Counted from the first letter of the stretch, positions 45,491 through 55,825 are shown. The stretch: 64,000 nucleotides of DNA from Dyadobacter sp. NIV53 (GCF_019711195.1 NZ_CP081299.1:5862501-5926500), one strand, 5' to 3'. Translations and numbers: made by a program. The notes: a model not told the origin generated them from the sequence alone.

Positions 45491-48400
45491 TCAATCCTTA
45501 ATTCCATATCGCTCCCTGGTTTCCTCCGAAAGCGGTTCCAGAAACTGATCCCCAAAAAGCCTGATCCATTCTTTTATTTCCTTGTAGGTGTAGTGCATTT
45601 TTTCGCCGTCGCCGAAGGAAAAGAACCTGCCCTTTTTGTAAGCATCAATTTTAATAATGGCTTTGCCGGCAGTGATGTATAAAGTTCTGTTGTCAATGAT
45701 ATTTACGCTTGTAGGTGTTGTATTTAGTTGTAATTCGAGAAGTTGTTCACCGGTAGATATGTCAAAACTTTTAACTGAATATTTTGATTTGGTTACCAAA
45801 ATTTTTTTCGTCCTGTGAAAAATAGACGTCATACATATTTATTTTGTCTTTGATAAAATTGAGCATTCTTCCAGATGCAGTTTCCCATATTTTTCCTTTC
45901 CGATCCGTAGTGATAGTAATGATCCATTTACTGTCCGGAGAAAAAGTCGCATCATAAATATTTATTTCGTCTTTTAAAAAATCGTGTATTTTTCCGGATT
46001 TGATTTCGTAAACGCTTGTTTTTCCATCAGCATTTCTAAGAATGATCCATTTACTGTCTGGAGAAAAAGTAGCATAACGTACATTTATTTTGTCTTTGAG
46101 GGAATCAGGTATTTTTCCGGACGCAACCTCCCAGACTTTCACTTTGCCATCTGCATTTGTTGTAATGATCCATTTACTGTCGGGAGAGAAAACAGTATAA
46201 TTATATTCAATGTTTAGTTCGTTTTTGAGAAAATCGTGTGTTTCCCCGGATGCAGCCTCCCAGACTTTTGCTTTTCCATCCGTATTTCTGGTAAGGATCC
46301 ATTTACTGTCCGGGGAAAAAGAAGCACTGTAAATATTTATTTCATCTTTAAGGAAATCTGGTATTTTTCCAGATATTGTCTCCCGGACTTTTGCCTTTCC
46401 ATCCGTATTTCTGGTAATAATCCATTTACTGTCCGGAGAAAAAGAGGCAACATTAACATTAACTTCATCTTTAAGAAAATCAGGTATTTTTCCAGATACT
46501 GTGTCCCAGACTTTCACTTTGCCATCTGGATGTGTAGTAATGATCCATTTACTGTCCTGGGAAAATGAGGCAAAAACAATGTTTGTTTCGTCTTTCAGAT
46601 AATCAGGCATTTTTCCAGATGTGGCCTTCCGGACTTTTGCTTTCCTGTCCATATTTGTCGTAATAATCCATTTATTGTCCGGGGAAAAAGAGGCAGCATT
46701 AATATTTGTTTCGTTTTTAAGAAAATCGTACATTTTCCCGGATGCTGCTCCACGGATTTTTGCTATTCCACCCATATTACTTGTAATGATCCATGTACTG
46801 TCCGGGGAAAATGAGGCATTATGGATTCTTGATTCGTCTTTGAGGAAATCGGGTATATCCCCTGTAGCAACCTTCCAGACTTTTGCTGTCAGATCAGTAT
46901 ATGTTGTAATAATCCATTTGCCGTCCGGGGAAAAAGAGGCATTAAAAATGCTTATTTCACCTTTTAGGAAATCGGGTATTTCTCCGGATTCTACCTCCCA
47001 TATTTTTGTATTCCCATCTGTATTTATGGTGATAATCCATTTGCTGTCCGGAGAAAATGTAGCATAACGTATGTTTATTTCGTCTTTGAGAAAATCGTAT
47101 AATTTTCCAGATGCGGATTCCCAGACTTTTGTTTTTCCACCTGCATGTTTAGTAATAACCCATTTACTATTCTTGGAGAAAGATGCGTCATACATGTTTA
47201 TTTCGTCTTTAAGGAAGTCAAGTATTTCTCCGGATGCAACCTCCCAGACTTTTGGCTTCAGATCCTTATTGATGATTATTATCCATTTACTGTCCGGGGA
47301 AAAAGTAGCAGAACGTATGTTTATTTCGTCATTAAGAAAAATGTGAAGTTTACCGGAAGCGACCTCCCATATTTTTGCAGCTTCACCTTTATGTTTAGTA
47401 ATAAGCCATTTACTGTCTGGCGAAAAAGTGATTTCTTCAAATTCAGTTTTTTTTTCATTTTTGAGAAAATCGTGTATTTTCCCGGAAGCTACCTCCCAGA
47501 CTTTTATACTTTTATCTTTATTTGTGGTAATGACCCATTTACTGTCCGGGGAAAAATAAGCATTGTAAATGTTTATTTCATCTTTAAGAAAATCAGGTAT
47601 TTGCCCAGATGAAATCTCCCATACTTTTGCTTTCCGATCCGTATAGGTAGTTATAATCCATTTACTGTCTGGGGAAAAATAGGCAGTATTAATTTTTTTT
47701 CGTCTTTGAGAAAATTATGTATTATCCCGGATGCGACCTCCCAAACTTTTGTTTGCCGGTCCAGATGTGTAGTAATTATCCATTTACTGTCCGGAGAAAA
47801 AGTAGCATAAAGTATGTTTATTTCATCTTTCAAAAAATCGTGTATTTCTTCGGATGCGACCTCCCAGACTTTTACTTTTCCGCCTGTATTACCAGTGATA
47901 ATCCATTTGATGTTTGGTGAGAAAGTGGTATATTTATATTTATTGTTTACTTCTTTTTTGAGGAAATTATATACTTTTTCAGTTTCTAACTCCAAAACTT
48001 TTTCTGTTTGATCCAAATTTTTTGCGACGATCCATTTACTGTCCAAAGAAAAGGCCGGACTAGTTATGTTTGAAAACCTGGCTTTTTCATGAAATTGGTG
48101 TGAACTACTCTCGTTAAAAATTTTTTCCGTTTGTTGTTTAACAAAATTGATTGCCTTTAAATCAGTTGTTTGTTTCTCTGCTTTTTCTAATAAACGTAAC
48201 CCCTGAATCGGATTTAGTTTATCAGCTTCGGAACCCCAGAAAAGAGCTGTTGCTTCGCTGGTTTTTAACTCTGCTTTTTTTGTTGCAGTTTCAGCCAGTT
48301 TTTTTTGCTTTATGGCATTTTCCTTTTCATTCTCAATAGCTGCAAATAAATTATTAACAAGCCTATCTACTTTAGAAGCCTGATCAGGAGCGCACAGTTT

Positions 48401-50286
48401 TGCTGCATTATACTTATTTAGTGCACTGCGGTATTGTTTTTTTAAGCTGAGAGAATCGCCTTGCTTGATTAAAGTTTGGTACTGCGGGCAGTTTTGTCCG
48501 TTTACTGTCTGGCAAAAAAGAAGTGCTATTATAATGTTAGTCACGATTTTCATTTGAACTTTTTTTATGAATTGCTTACACAATAAAATCTTAGCTTCTA
48601 TTTCCTGAATGTTCAGCATTGAACTTTGGCCTGTTGACGATTTAAATTCAGCCTTTTTCTGATAAGAGTCGAAATCCACTTTCAACGCACTTTTTGCTTT
48701 TAACAAATTATCCAAAGCAAGCTGATACTCGTCGTATTCCATATAGCTGTTTGCAATGCCGATTAATCGTTGTGCTTCTTTCTGGTTGGTTTGTTCGTAG
48801 AAGATTTTGGCAGTTTTGAGGTTTTCATTGGCTTTTTCGGTTTCGTTATTTGCTTTATTATAGGAGTAGGCAGCAAAGACTAATACGATTAACGCAATGG
48901 CAAACAATGTCCAGGCGTAATTGCTCCTTCGCTGCACCTGCTGATTAAGGTTTTCCAGCTCCTTCACCCGGGCTTCTGCTTCTTTTTGCTTTCGCCTGGT
49001 TTCTGTTTCAGCAAGAGCTAGTTTCTCCGCTTTTTCCCGGTCTAACCGGACTTTGGCAACTTTCCGGATCGGAGCCAACAGAGTGTCATGACTTAGTTCA
49101 TACAAGAAGCGTCCCTGTGCATCGCGTTCTTTTCGCAAAAGAGACGTTTTTTCAAGAAAGTCAAGTAATGTTGCCGTAACATGAAACTCATGCATGATGT
49201 AAGCTCCTGGAAGTGAGTTGCGAAGATCTTCTGAAATGAGTTTTTCTTCAATCAGTTCCTGTGCCATTTCCCGCTCCTTGTCATTTAATTTTCCCAGCGT
49301 TTCTTCATAATATTTTTGAAAGATGTCGGTGATGTTGCCTAAATCCTCACCCTCTATAAGAATTTTTTTTGTCCCAGCACTAAAATATCTTCAACATATA
49401 TGCAAAGAATCTGCAACATCGCTGTTTCTATGGTTCCATCACTTTTACTCGCAATACCATTTATTACCTTCAGTATTGCTTCGCGGGTATACTGAAATGA
49501 TGGAGTATCGTAGTCACCGGTTAATTGGGATGGTTTGTCTATGGCTTCTTCTGCCTGCTTTTTGGTTAAAGGCGCAAGCTCATAGCAATTTTGGAAAATA
49601 GAAGAATGCTGCTCCGTGAGGTTATTAAGCAATGACAGGCGATCGGACCTTATTGAGAGAACAATCTTAATATTTGGAATATCGTAAAGAAAATCGTGAA
49701 AATCATCTTCCAATTCTCCCTTTTCATCCAGTATTGCCAGTTCGTTACGGTATTTTACGGGAATCGGAATATAAAGCACTTCTGCCAGATTTTTCGAAAA
49801 GGCTTCTATTTCAGCTGGCGGGTAGGTAAAGAGTTCTTCAAACTGATCAAAAAAGAGGATAAAAGGCTGGCTTCTATTATTCCATTGTAATGTTTTAATC
49901 CAATACCAGAACGTATTTTCTCCATGGGTCAATATCGTTAAAGGTGATTTGAAATTGATAGGAGAGGAACTTTTGATCCAATCAATTACGGTCTCAACAG
50001 GCATTTTGTTATTGATGTCGTTTGTATGAAAATTATTAAAGCGCACGGAAAAACATTGATATTTATTCTCAGTAATAAGCTTAGGAACAATTCCTGCATT
50101 GATCAGCGAACTTTTACCAAAACCGCTTTTCCCATATAATACAACCAGTTGTTTGACAAGAACCATGCTGTGAAGGTTTCTAATGTCATTGTCACGTCCA
50201 AAAAACAGATCCTTTTGGGCAGTAGTAAACGGCTTAGAGCCCGGATACCGGCTACGGCTGGTTATTTCTGGTTGGTCAGCTGACAT
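45491..50286 (-). pseudogene. nSTAND NTPase / transmembrane / WD40-repeat protein, multiply frameshifted
   Basis: Starts MSADQPEITSRSRYPGSKPF. Residues 25-310 are a novel-STAND NTPase module: Walker A GKSGFGKSS (52-60), Walker B ILFFDQFEELF (about 143-153), SIRSDRL sensor and LAPLTKKQAEEAI. A winged-helix part (YELSHDTLLAPI), coiled coil and one membrane helix (WTLFAIALIVLVFAA) follow. An internal signal-peptide-like start (48553) leads to helical repeats, then 19 WD40-like repeats of about 41 residues. Three homopolymer indels break it: T8 at 49363-49370 (one base short), T8 at 47693-47700 (one short), T7 at 45802-45808 (one extra). Repaired, it is about 1598 residues. It overlaps the SIR2-TIR gene by 11 bases and is probably the regulator or sensor of that effector. 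Confidence 0.82.
45810..48060 (-). repeat. Nineteen tandem 123-bp WD40-like repeats
   Basis: Within the nSTAND/WD40 gene, a unit of about 41 codons recurs 19 times: FSPDSKWIITTNTDGKxKVW, then EVASGKIPDFLKDEINI and a variable YxAS. Units are strikingly similar to each other at DNA level over most of their length, with changes concentrated in the short strand after INI and in the T/N-x-D loop. Such uniformity points to recent tandem amplification. Confidence 0.85.
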
Positions 50287-51700
50287 ATTTTACCCTTGAA
50301 AAAACAGTATCGGTCAATAATGTGATTACATGGTCAAATTCAATTGGATTTTCTTCCATAGAAGTAATGGTAATACTTTTACTTCCTTTCAAATGAGCTA
50401 TATTTTCTGATGCTTTCAGACCCAACTCACGCCATAAATTTTCTTCGTCGTCCTTCAATTCATCTGTAATCTGCAGCGGGGAATCATCAATCAGATTGAA
50501 ATTTAAACGGTTAAATTTTCTGATTTTATTTTTTGCCAATTCGATGATTTCATGAACGATCAAATCATCACTAAAAAAATCATACAGATGACAAGGAATA
50601 ATCCGTATACCTCTGCTACGTGCAATCGAAATCTCATGAGAAACCCAGGGAGACTGCAGGCTGTTTTTGGAAACGATAACGATAAAAATATCCATGTCCC
50701 GCACAATTTCCATGAAGTGCCTGATTTTATCCCCTGGCAACATGGAGGACTCGTCTATAAACACATCAATATCGTTAAGTTTCAACTGTTGTGCTATGGC
50801 AGTTGCAATGATTTTATCAGAATGGGAATAGGAAATAAAAACTTTTTTCTTCTGTGGTTTGCTCAAAATATTGCCGAGCTGTCCTCTGGTAAATATTTCG
50901 TCAAGGAATTCCGAAGGTGAGGTTTCCAGAAAATCCAGCTTCAAACGTCTGGCTATAAATGTACATGCTTCCGGATTTTGTTTGTTTTGTAACAGGGAAT
51001 ATTTGAGAAGTTTTTGTTTATTATCTGCCAGTATAATTCTTAATAACATTTGCATATACCATTTTTCGAAACGCACGCCCAGAAACAAAAAACTTGTGGC
51101 ATTTTGAAACGTAGTAAGGATAGGAGTAGGCAGCGGGCGCGGTCCCATAATTCCTTTGAGATAAGTAAAGAGATGATCAAATGTGAATACCATATCTTTT
51201 TCTTGTATATCTCCCATGATATTGTAAATCAATGGCTTGTCAGTACTCGGTTTTTCTATAACAGTCGTCTCATTAATAGCGATACTATAATATCCAAAGT
51301 GTTTCGGAAGATTTAACTGATCAAAAGTTTCAGGTAAGCGTCTGTCAGGTAGTAAAGAAATGATTAATGAAAACGGCAATTGAGCTATTTTCTTAAATGG
51401 TTCATCAAACTCAAGACGTTGGGCGTAAAAGTTTTTGTAAAATTCATATAAAGAAGTATCTCTTCCTCTTTCGGAAAGCTGAAGAAGTTCTTCATTTTCA
51501 AAGAAGAACTGTGGTGTTGGTAAATCTAGTTGTCTTTTGGTTCTTTCATTATTGCTCAATTGCTGACAAAGCCTTTGAAAAAGAGTCTGTTGATTTTCAA
51601 ACTCAACAAGCTCCGGTCCAACTACGAGGACACATTGACCCGACCGAATTTCATTTAAGAGATCGTCCCATTCAATATTTTCTTTCCAGTCGTCTTCCAT
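50276..51700 (-). CDS. SIR2-like/TIR domain protein (putative defence effector)
   Basis: 474 residues from ATG 51700 (MEDDWKENIEWDDLL); an upstream TTG adds 16 residues with no similarity. Residues about 13-235 are a SIR2-like Rossmann domain (QCVLVVGPEL, IYNIMGDI, FLFLGVRFEKWYMQMLL). Residues about 286-374 are a TIR domain: KKVFISYSHSDK, the BB loop DVFIDESSMLPGD and SPWVSHE with the Glu (near 356) that cleaves NAD in enzymatic TIRs. The SIR2 part lacks the usual catalytic His (IMGD replaces xHGD) and the TTNxD stretch, so TIR is the likelier active part. The nSTAND gene begins inside its last codons, so both are made together. Confidence 0.88.
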   Translation of the reverse strand: MEDDWKENIEWDDLLNEIRSGQCVLVVGPELVEFENQQTLFQRLCQQLSNNERTKRQLDLPTPQFFFENEELLQLSERGRDTSLYEFYKNFYAQRLEFDEPFKKIAQLPFSLIISLLPDRRLPETFDQLNLPKHFGYYSIAINETTVIEKPSTDKPLIYNIMGDIQEKDMVFTFDHLFTYLKGIMGPRPLPTPILTTFQNATSFLFLGVRFEKWYMQMLLRIILADNKQKLLKYSLLQNKQNPEACTFIARRLKLDFLETSPSEFLDEIFTRGQLGNILSKPQKKKVFISYSHSDKIIATAIAQQLKLNDIDVFIDESSMLPGDKIRHFMEIVRDMDIFIVIVSKNSLQSPWVSHEISIARSRGIRIIPCHLYDFFSDDLIVHEIIELAKNKIRKFNRLNFNLIDDSPLQITDELKDDEENLWRELGLKASENIAHLKGSKSITITSMEENPIEFDHVITLLTDTVFSRVKYVS

Positions 51701-51892
51701 TCTTACAATTTCACAACGGTTTAAATACCTGAATTTAATATTTTTCAAAATATCAATCAGAAACTACCACAAACTATTTATTCAATGGTTTTCTCTAAAG
51801 TATACAGGTGAATATATGTCCAGCTGCCTGCAGGAAATCACTCCTCAACCGCCCGTTTTTCATGATATTGGTCATTTATAAATCAGTTTTGT

Positions 51893-51927
51893 GCACGTAG
51901 GTTTATTTATGCACGAGGTTTATTTAT
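51893..51927. promoter_or_regulatory. Tandem direct repeat before TonB receptor
   Basis: GCACGTAGGTTTATTTAT (51893-51910) is followed immediately by GCACGAGGTTTATTTAT (51911-51927), ten bases before the receptor's ATG at 51938. A head-to-tail repeat in this place could be an operator or hold the promoter/leader of the receptor gene. Confidence 0.35.
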
Positions 51928-51937
51928 ATTTACGATT

Positions 51938-54298
51938 ATGAGAAAAAACCTACTTTTCCTTTGTCTGTTTGCGATTCCCGGCATTGTCCGGGCACAGCAG
52001 TTAAACCTGTTTTCGGGAGTTGTCCGTGATAAGAATGCCGCTGGTATTCCGGACGCAACGATCTATTTATTAAATACCAATTTCGGTATTGCCGCCGATG
52101 CTCAGGGCCGGTTTACTATTCAGAATATACCTTCCGGCCAGTACCAGGCGCAGTTTAGTGCTATTGGTTATGCTGCCATTACCAAAAACATTACACTCCC
52201 GGGCAACAACAGCGAACAGGTTATTGATCTTCGGGAGGCCAATACAACGCTTGAAGAAGTAATTGTTACGGCTCAAAAAAGAGAAGAAAACCAGCAAAGA
52301 TTACCTTTCAGTATTACTTCGGTTTCGAGCCGGCAGGTGCAGGAATACCGGTTATGGAACAGCAGGGATATGACCGCCATTGTGCCCAATTTATATTCTG
52401 CTGATCCGGGTGATAACCGTAATCTGGTTTCTATCAGGGGTATTACCACTACTTCCTACGATCCGGCTGTTGCTACTTATATCGATGGTGTCAATCAGTT
52501 TGGGTTGGATACTTACATGGCTGAATTGCTTGATATAGAACGTATTGAAGTATTGCGCGGGCCTCAGGGAACTCTGTATGGCCGAAATGCCATGGGCGGT
52601 GTTATCAATATTATCACAAAAAAACCTTCCAATGAAACCAGTGGTTTTGCCGAACTGAGTTATGGCAATTACGGACAACAGCGTTACAGTGCCGGAATCA
52701 GGACGCCAATTATTAAAAATAAATTATTTTTGGGTGTTTCCGGCATGTTCAGAAAACAGGACGGATTTTACAAAAACGTGTTTAATAATACCGATTTTGA
52801 CCGGCAGCAGGTTACAATGGGCAATTATTATCTTAGGTATCTGGCCAATGACCGGCTGAATATTACGCTGAACGTAAAACATGTTGCAAACCGTAACAAC
52901 GGAACTTTCCCGATTGTATCCAGTATTGATGAGGCTTTTGCGAATCCGTTTAAATTAAACCAGAACTCGCTGGGGAAAATGATTGATAATACAGTCAACA
53001 GTTCCTTATCCATAAATTACACAGGAAGGGCTTTCAACTTTTCTTCCCAGACCGCCTACCAATCCAATTACCGGTATTATAACAATCCTGTTGATGGTGA
53101 TTTCTCCCCGATCGATGGCGTTTCCATTGTCAATAATTATGGCCCGGATTGGAACAAAGTTAAGGTAGGAACGCAGGAATTCCGATTTTCTTCACCGGCT
53201 GGCAACGAGTCGGCATTTAGCTGGATTGCGGGTGCTTATGGCTTTTACAACCATAACCCTGTAAAACAAGGCACACATTTCGGAGAAGATGGCGAGTTGG
53301 TTGGAGCACCATTTCCAAATTTCACGAGTATCAATATCAATACAGGCAAGAGCTATGGACTGGCATTTTTTGGCCAGGGCACTTATCGTGTAACACCAAA
53401 ATTTGAAATTACCGCCGGCCTTCGCTACGATTATGAGCACCGGAAACAGGATATCCGCGGTGAGTTTCAGGAGGATGGGGGAGAAGCAATGGTTACTTTA
53501 CCCGACACCTCTTCGAAGGCAAGTTTTAAGGCATTTTCACCAAAAATGAGTTTGTCGTATCACATCGCAGAAAGTCATACTGCCTATGCTACTTACAGTC
53601 GTGGTTTTCGTACGGGCGGCATTACACAGTTATCATCTGATCCTTCGCAGCCACCTTTATATCCGTACAAACCAGAGTACAGCAATAATTTTGAGATTGG
53701 TATTAAAAATACTTTTTTCAATAATCGCCTGCGTTTGAACGTAGCCGGTTTTTATACCAACGTGACGGATGCACAGGTACCAACGCTGATTTTACCAGAG
53801 GCCATCATTATTACCCGTAATGCCGGTAAGCTCGTAAGCAAAGGAGCTGAACTTGAACTGACTGCGACGCCGGTAAGAGGCCTGGAAATAACTTATAATT
53901 TTGGTTATACCTCTGCAAAATATACGGAATTGTCACTGGCAATGAACGGCGAACAGGTTACGCTGAAAAATAACCGTCAGGTATTTACCCCGGATGTAAC
54001 ATCCATGCTGGCCCTGCAGTATGGTTATGATCTGGGTGGTTCCCAAAAATGGAGGCTGATTGCACGTGGTGAGTGGCGTTACCTGGGAAAACAGTATTTC
54101 GACCTGGCAAACCAGCTGGAGCAAAGTGCTTACAGCCTGTTCAATGTACGTGCAGGAATTTCTTCCCGTCATTGGGAGCTTTTCTTTTGGGGACGTAATC
54201 TGGGTGATAAAAAGTATGTGGATTATGCGTATAATTTTGGAGCAGCGCGTCTGGGAAATCCCAAAACATTTGGGGCGTCTCTCCGGGTCAATTTCTAA
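51938..54298 (+). CDS. TonB-dependent outer membrane receptor
   Basis: 786 residues. Signal peptide (MRKNLLFLCLFAIPGIVRAQ), a carboxypeptidase-like domain about 24-100 (FSGVVRDKNAAGIPDATIYLL, GIAADAQGRFTIQNIPSGQY), a TonB-box-like LEEVIVTAQKREENQQRLPFSITSV, a plug (LVSIRGITT, AVATYIDGV, IERIEVLRGPQGTLYGRNAMGGVINIITKKP) and a 22-strand barrel ending GASLRVNF. The plug sequence is closest to siderophore/iron-complex receptors of the FecA/CirA type rather than to SusC. No SusD partner is present. It faces away from the defence locus and converges with the xylanase gene through a shared hairpin. Ligand unknown. Confidence 0.9.
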   Translation: MRKNLLFLCLFAIPGIVRAQQLNLFSGVVRDKNAAGIPDATIYLLNTNFGIAADAQGRFTIQNIPSGQYQAQFSAIGYAAITKNITLPGNNSEQVIDLREANTTLEEVIVTAQKREENQQRLPFSITSVSSRQVQEYRLWNSRDMTAIVPNLYSADPGDNRNLVSIRGITTTSYDPAVATYIDGVNQFGLDTYMAELLDIERIEVLRGPQGTLYGRNAMGGVINIITKKPSNETSGFAELSYGNYGQQRYSAGIRTPIIKNKLFLGVSGMFRKQDGFYKNVFNNTDFDRQQVTMGNYYLRYLANDRLNITLNVKHVANRNNGTFPIVSSIDEAFANPFKLNQNSLGKMIDNTVNSSLSINYTGRAFNFSSQTAYQSNYRYYNNPVDGDFSPIDGVSIVNNYGPDWNKVKVGTQEFRFSSPAGNESAFSWIAGAYGFYNHNPVKQGTHFGEDGELVGAPFPNFTSININTGKSYGLAFFGQGTYRVTPKFEITAGLRYDYEHRKQDIRGEFQEDGGEAMVTLPDTSSKASFKAFSPKMSLSYHIAESHTAYATYSRGFRTGGITQLSSDPSQPPLYPYKPEYSNNFEIGIKNTFFNNRLRLNVAGFYTNVTDAQVPTLILPEAIIITRNAGKLVSKGAELELTATPVRGLEITYNFGYTSAKYTELSLAMNGEQVTLKNNRQVFTPDVTSMLALQYGYDLGGSQKWRLIARGEWRYLGKQYFDLANQLEQSAYSLFNVRAGISSRHWELFFWGRNLGDKKYVDYAYNFGAARLGNPKTFGASLRVNF

Positions 54299-54318
54299 AT
54301 AATTTTTTTACATTAAAC

Positions 54319-54360
54319 CAAACAGCCGGGAGAAGGCATTAAACATCTCCCGGCTGTTTG
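54319..54360. terminator. Bidirectional terminator hairpin
   Basis: CAAACAGCCGGGAGA (54319-54333) and TCTCCCGGCTGTTTG (54346-54360) form a perfect 15-base stem with a 12-base loop, between the convergent TonB receptor and GH10 genes. A/T tracts lie on both sides, so it can serve both. Confidence 0.88.
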
Positions 54361-54372
54361 ATTTAACAGGAA

Positions 54373-55503
54373 TTATTTTCCCTGTAAGCCATCAAAAGTT
54401 TTTATAACCTGCTGATATACTTTTTTTGGTTTGAGATTCTGGTCAAATAATAAGGGATAATCTTTTCTGCCTTTGACCGGGAAATTATCCAGCCAGCTAT
54501 CTTTATCCGAAATATTCCAGAAAGTGATGCCTGTTATGTCCTGGCGGTATTTGTAAAAAACTTCAAAACAGTTTTTGTATACTTCTGCCTGTTTGCTTTC
54601 TTTTTCAGGTGTAAATGACGTATCCGTATCTTCAGGTTTCTTCGCTCTGGCGTTGTGTTCTTTGGGATAAACTGAAATATCCAGTTCAGTGATCTGTATT
54701 TTAAGTCCAAGACCTGCAAACTTCCGAAGTGTGCTGTCCAGCTGCTCTTTAGTAGGTTCGTTCACTGCCCAATGACCTTGCAGCCCTACTCCATGCACAG
54801 GAACTCCGGCATCCTTTAAACCTTTTAACAGCTTGTACATTTTCTCCCGTTTCACCGGACTGATCTCATTATAATCATTATAATACAAAATAGCTTCCGG
54901 ATCGGCTTCATGCGCATACTGAAATGCTTTTGCAATAAAATCCTCTCCGCATATTTTATACCATTCAGAGTTTCGTAAATACTCATCCTGATTGTCCGAT
55001 ATTGCTTCATTTACCACGTCCCAGGCATATATTTTCCCTTTATACCTTTTCACAACCGTGTAAATATGATCCTTCAATCGCTGAAGTAAAATCTCTTTAC
55101 TTACCGTTTTGCCATTATTATCTACGAATAACCAGGAAGGTGCCTGAGAATGCCAGCATAAATTATGGCCTCTCACCAGCAACTTATTTTTTACAGCAAA
55201 GGCAACAATTGAATCCGCATCACGCCAGTTATACCGATCTTCCTTGGGATGGATCGGCCCCATTTTCATCGCATTTTCTGCTGTAATACTATTAAACTCG
55301 TGACGAATCAATTCAGCTTCTGCACCTTTCAGGTTTTTCGGTGCTACTGCTACACCTATCGGGAAATAATTCCTGAAATAATCTTTTAGCCCTTTAACGG
55401 TATCAGCAGAAACCGGCAATAAACTGGGTTTGGTTATGGAATAAGAAAAACCAGTAGTAATCAAACCGGCCAATAAAATTAACGTTACGGCAATTCTATT
55501 CAT
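54373..55503 (-). CDS. Glycoside hydrolase family 10 endo-beta-1,4-xylanase
   Basis: 376 residues with a signal peptide (MNRIAVTLILLAGLITTGFS). GH10 barrel signs: FNSITAENAMKMGPIHP, VRGHNLCWHSQAPSWLF, the acid/base Glu in WDVVNEAI, YYNDYNE, GVGLQGHW and the nucleophile Glu in IQITELDISVYP, then GITFWNISDKDSWL. All catalytic and substrate positions I know for GH10 are present, so it should be an active periplasmic or secreted xylanase cutting beta-1,4-xylan. No binding module is attached. It stands alone, not next to a SusC/D pair. Confidence 0.95.
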   Translation of the reverse strand: MNRIAVTLILLAGLITTGFSYSITKPSLLPVSADTVKGLKDYFRNYFPIGVAVAPKNLKGAEAELIRHEFNSITAENAMKMGPIHPKEDRYNWRDADSIVAFAVKNKLLVRGHNLCWHSQAPSWLFVDNNGKTVSKEILLQRLKDHIYTVVKRYKGKIYAWDVVNEAISDNQDEYLRNSEWYKICGEDFIAKAFQYAHEADPEAILYYNDYNEISPVKREKMYKLLKGLKDAGVPVHGVGLQGHWAVNEPTKEQLDSTLRKFAGLGLKIQITELDISVYPKEHNARAKKPEDTDTSFTPEKESKQAEVYKNCFEVFYKYRQDITGITFWNISDKDSWLDNFPVKGRKDYPLLFDQNLKPKKVYQQVIKTFDGLQGK

Positions 55504-55825
55504 TTGTTGAGTTTGTTAGTTGAGTATTTTGCACCCGATTGCAACAGGAAACATTGAATAGCAGAAGGTAATTATACATTTAAATTACTTATTCAAAAAT
55601 CCGGGTTTCTTTGGATGGTAACATTTGGAAACACAATGAAGGCGATACATAAGAACAGAGATCATGCTTTTAACGATTATTTTGTAAAAACAGCATTTAA
55701 CAAAACTGCCGGTTAAGTAAGGATTTTAAATTCTGTTTGGTTACGATAAAACGTATAATCTGGTTTGGAAAAGTACTTATGCAATAGCCTGTTAACTTAA
55801 TAAAATAGTATATGAAAAAGGTGCA
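55504..55825. other. Intergenic region, no gene seen
   Basis: About 320 AT-rich bases between the divergent xylanase and hydrolase units. It should hold the xylanase promoter on the minus strand. The right end may contain the eroded N-terminus of the SnoaL-like pseudogene. No hairpin or repeat stood out. Confidence 0.4.

Noticed and set aside
45984..47612. Several plus-strand open frames opposite the WD40 repeats, with repeated Phe-rich peptides
   Set aside because: They are antisense shadows of the 123-bp repeats; the minus-strand reading gives clear WD40-like units.
45810..48060. Regular repeats that might suggest a CRISPR array
   Set aside because: Units are contiguous, about 123 bp, coding, and lack repeat-spacer alternation.
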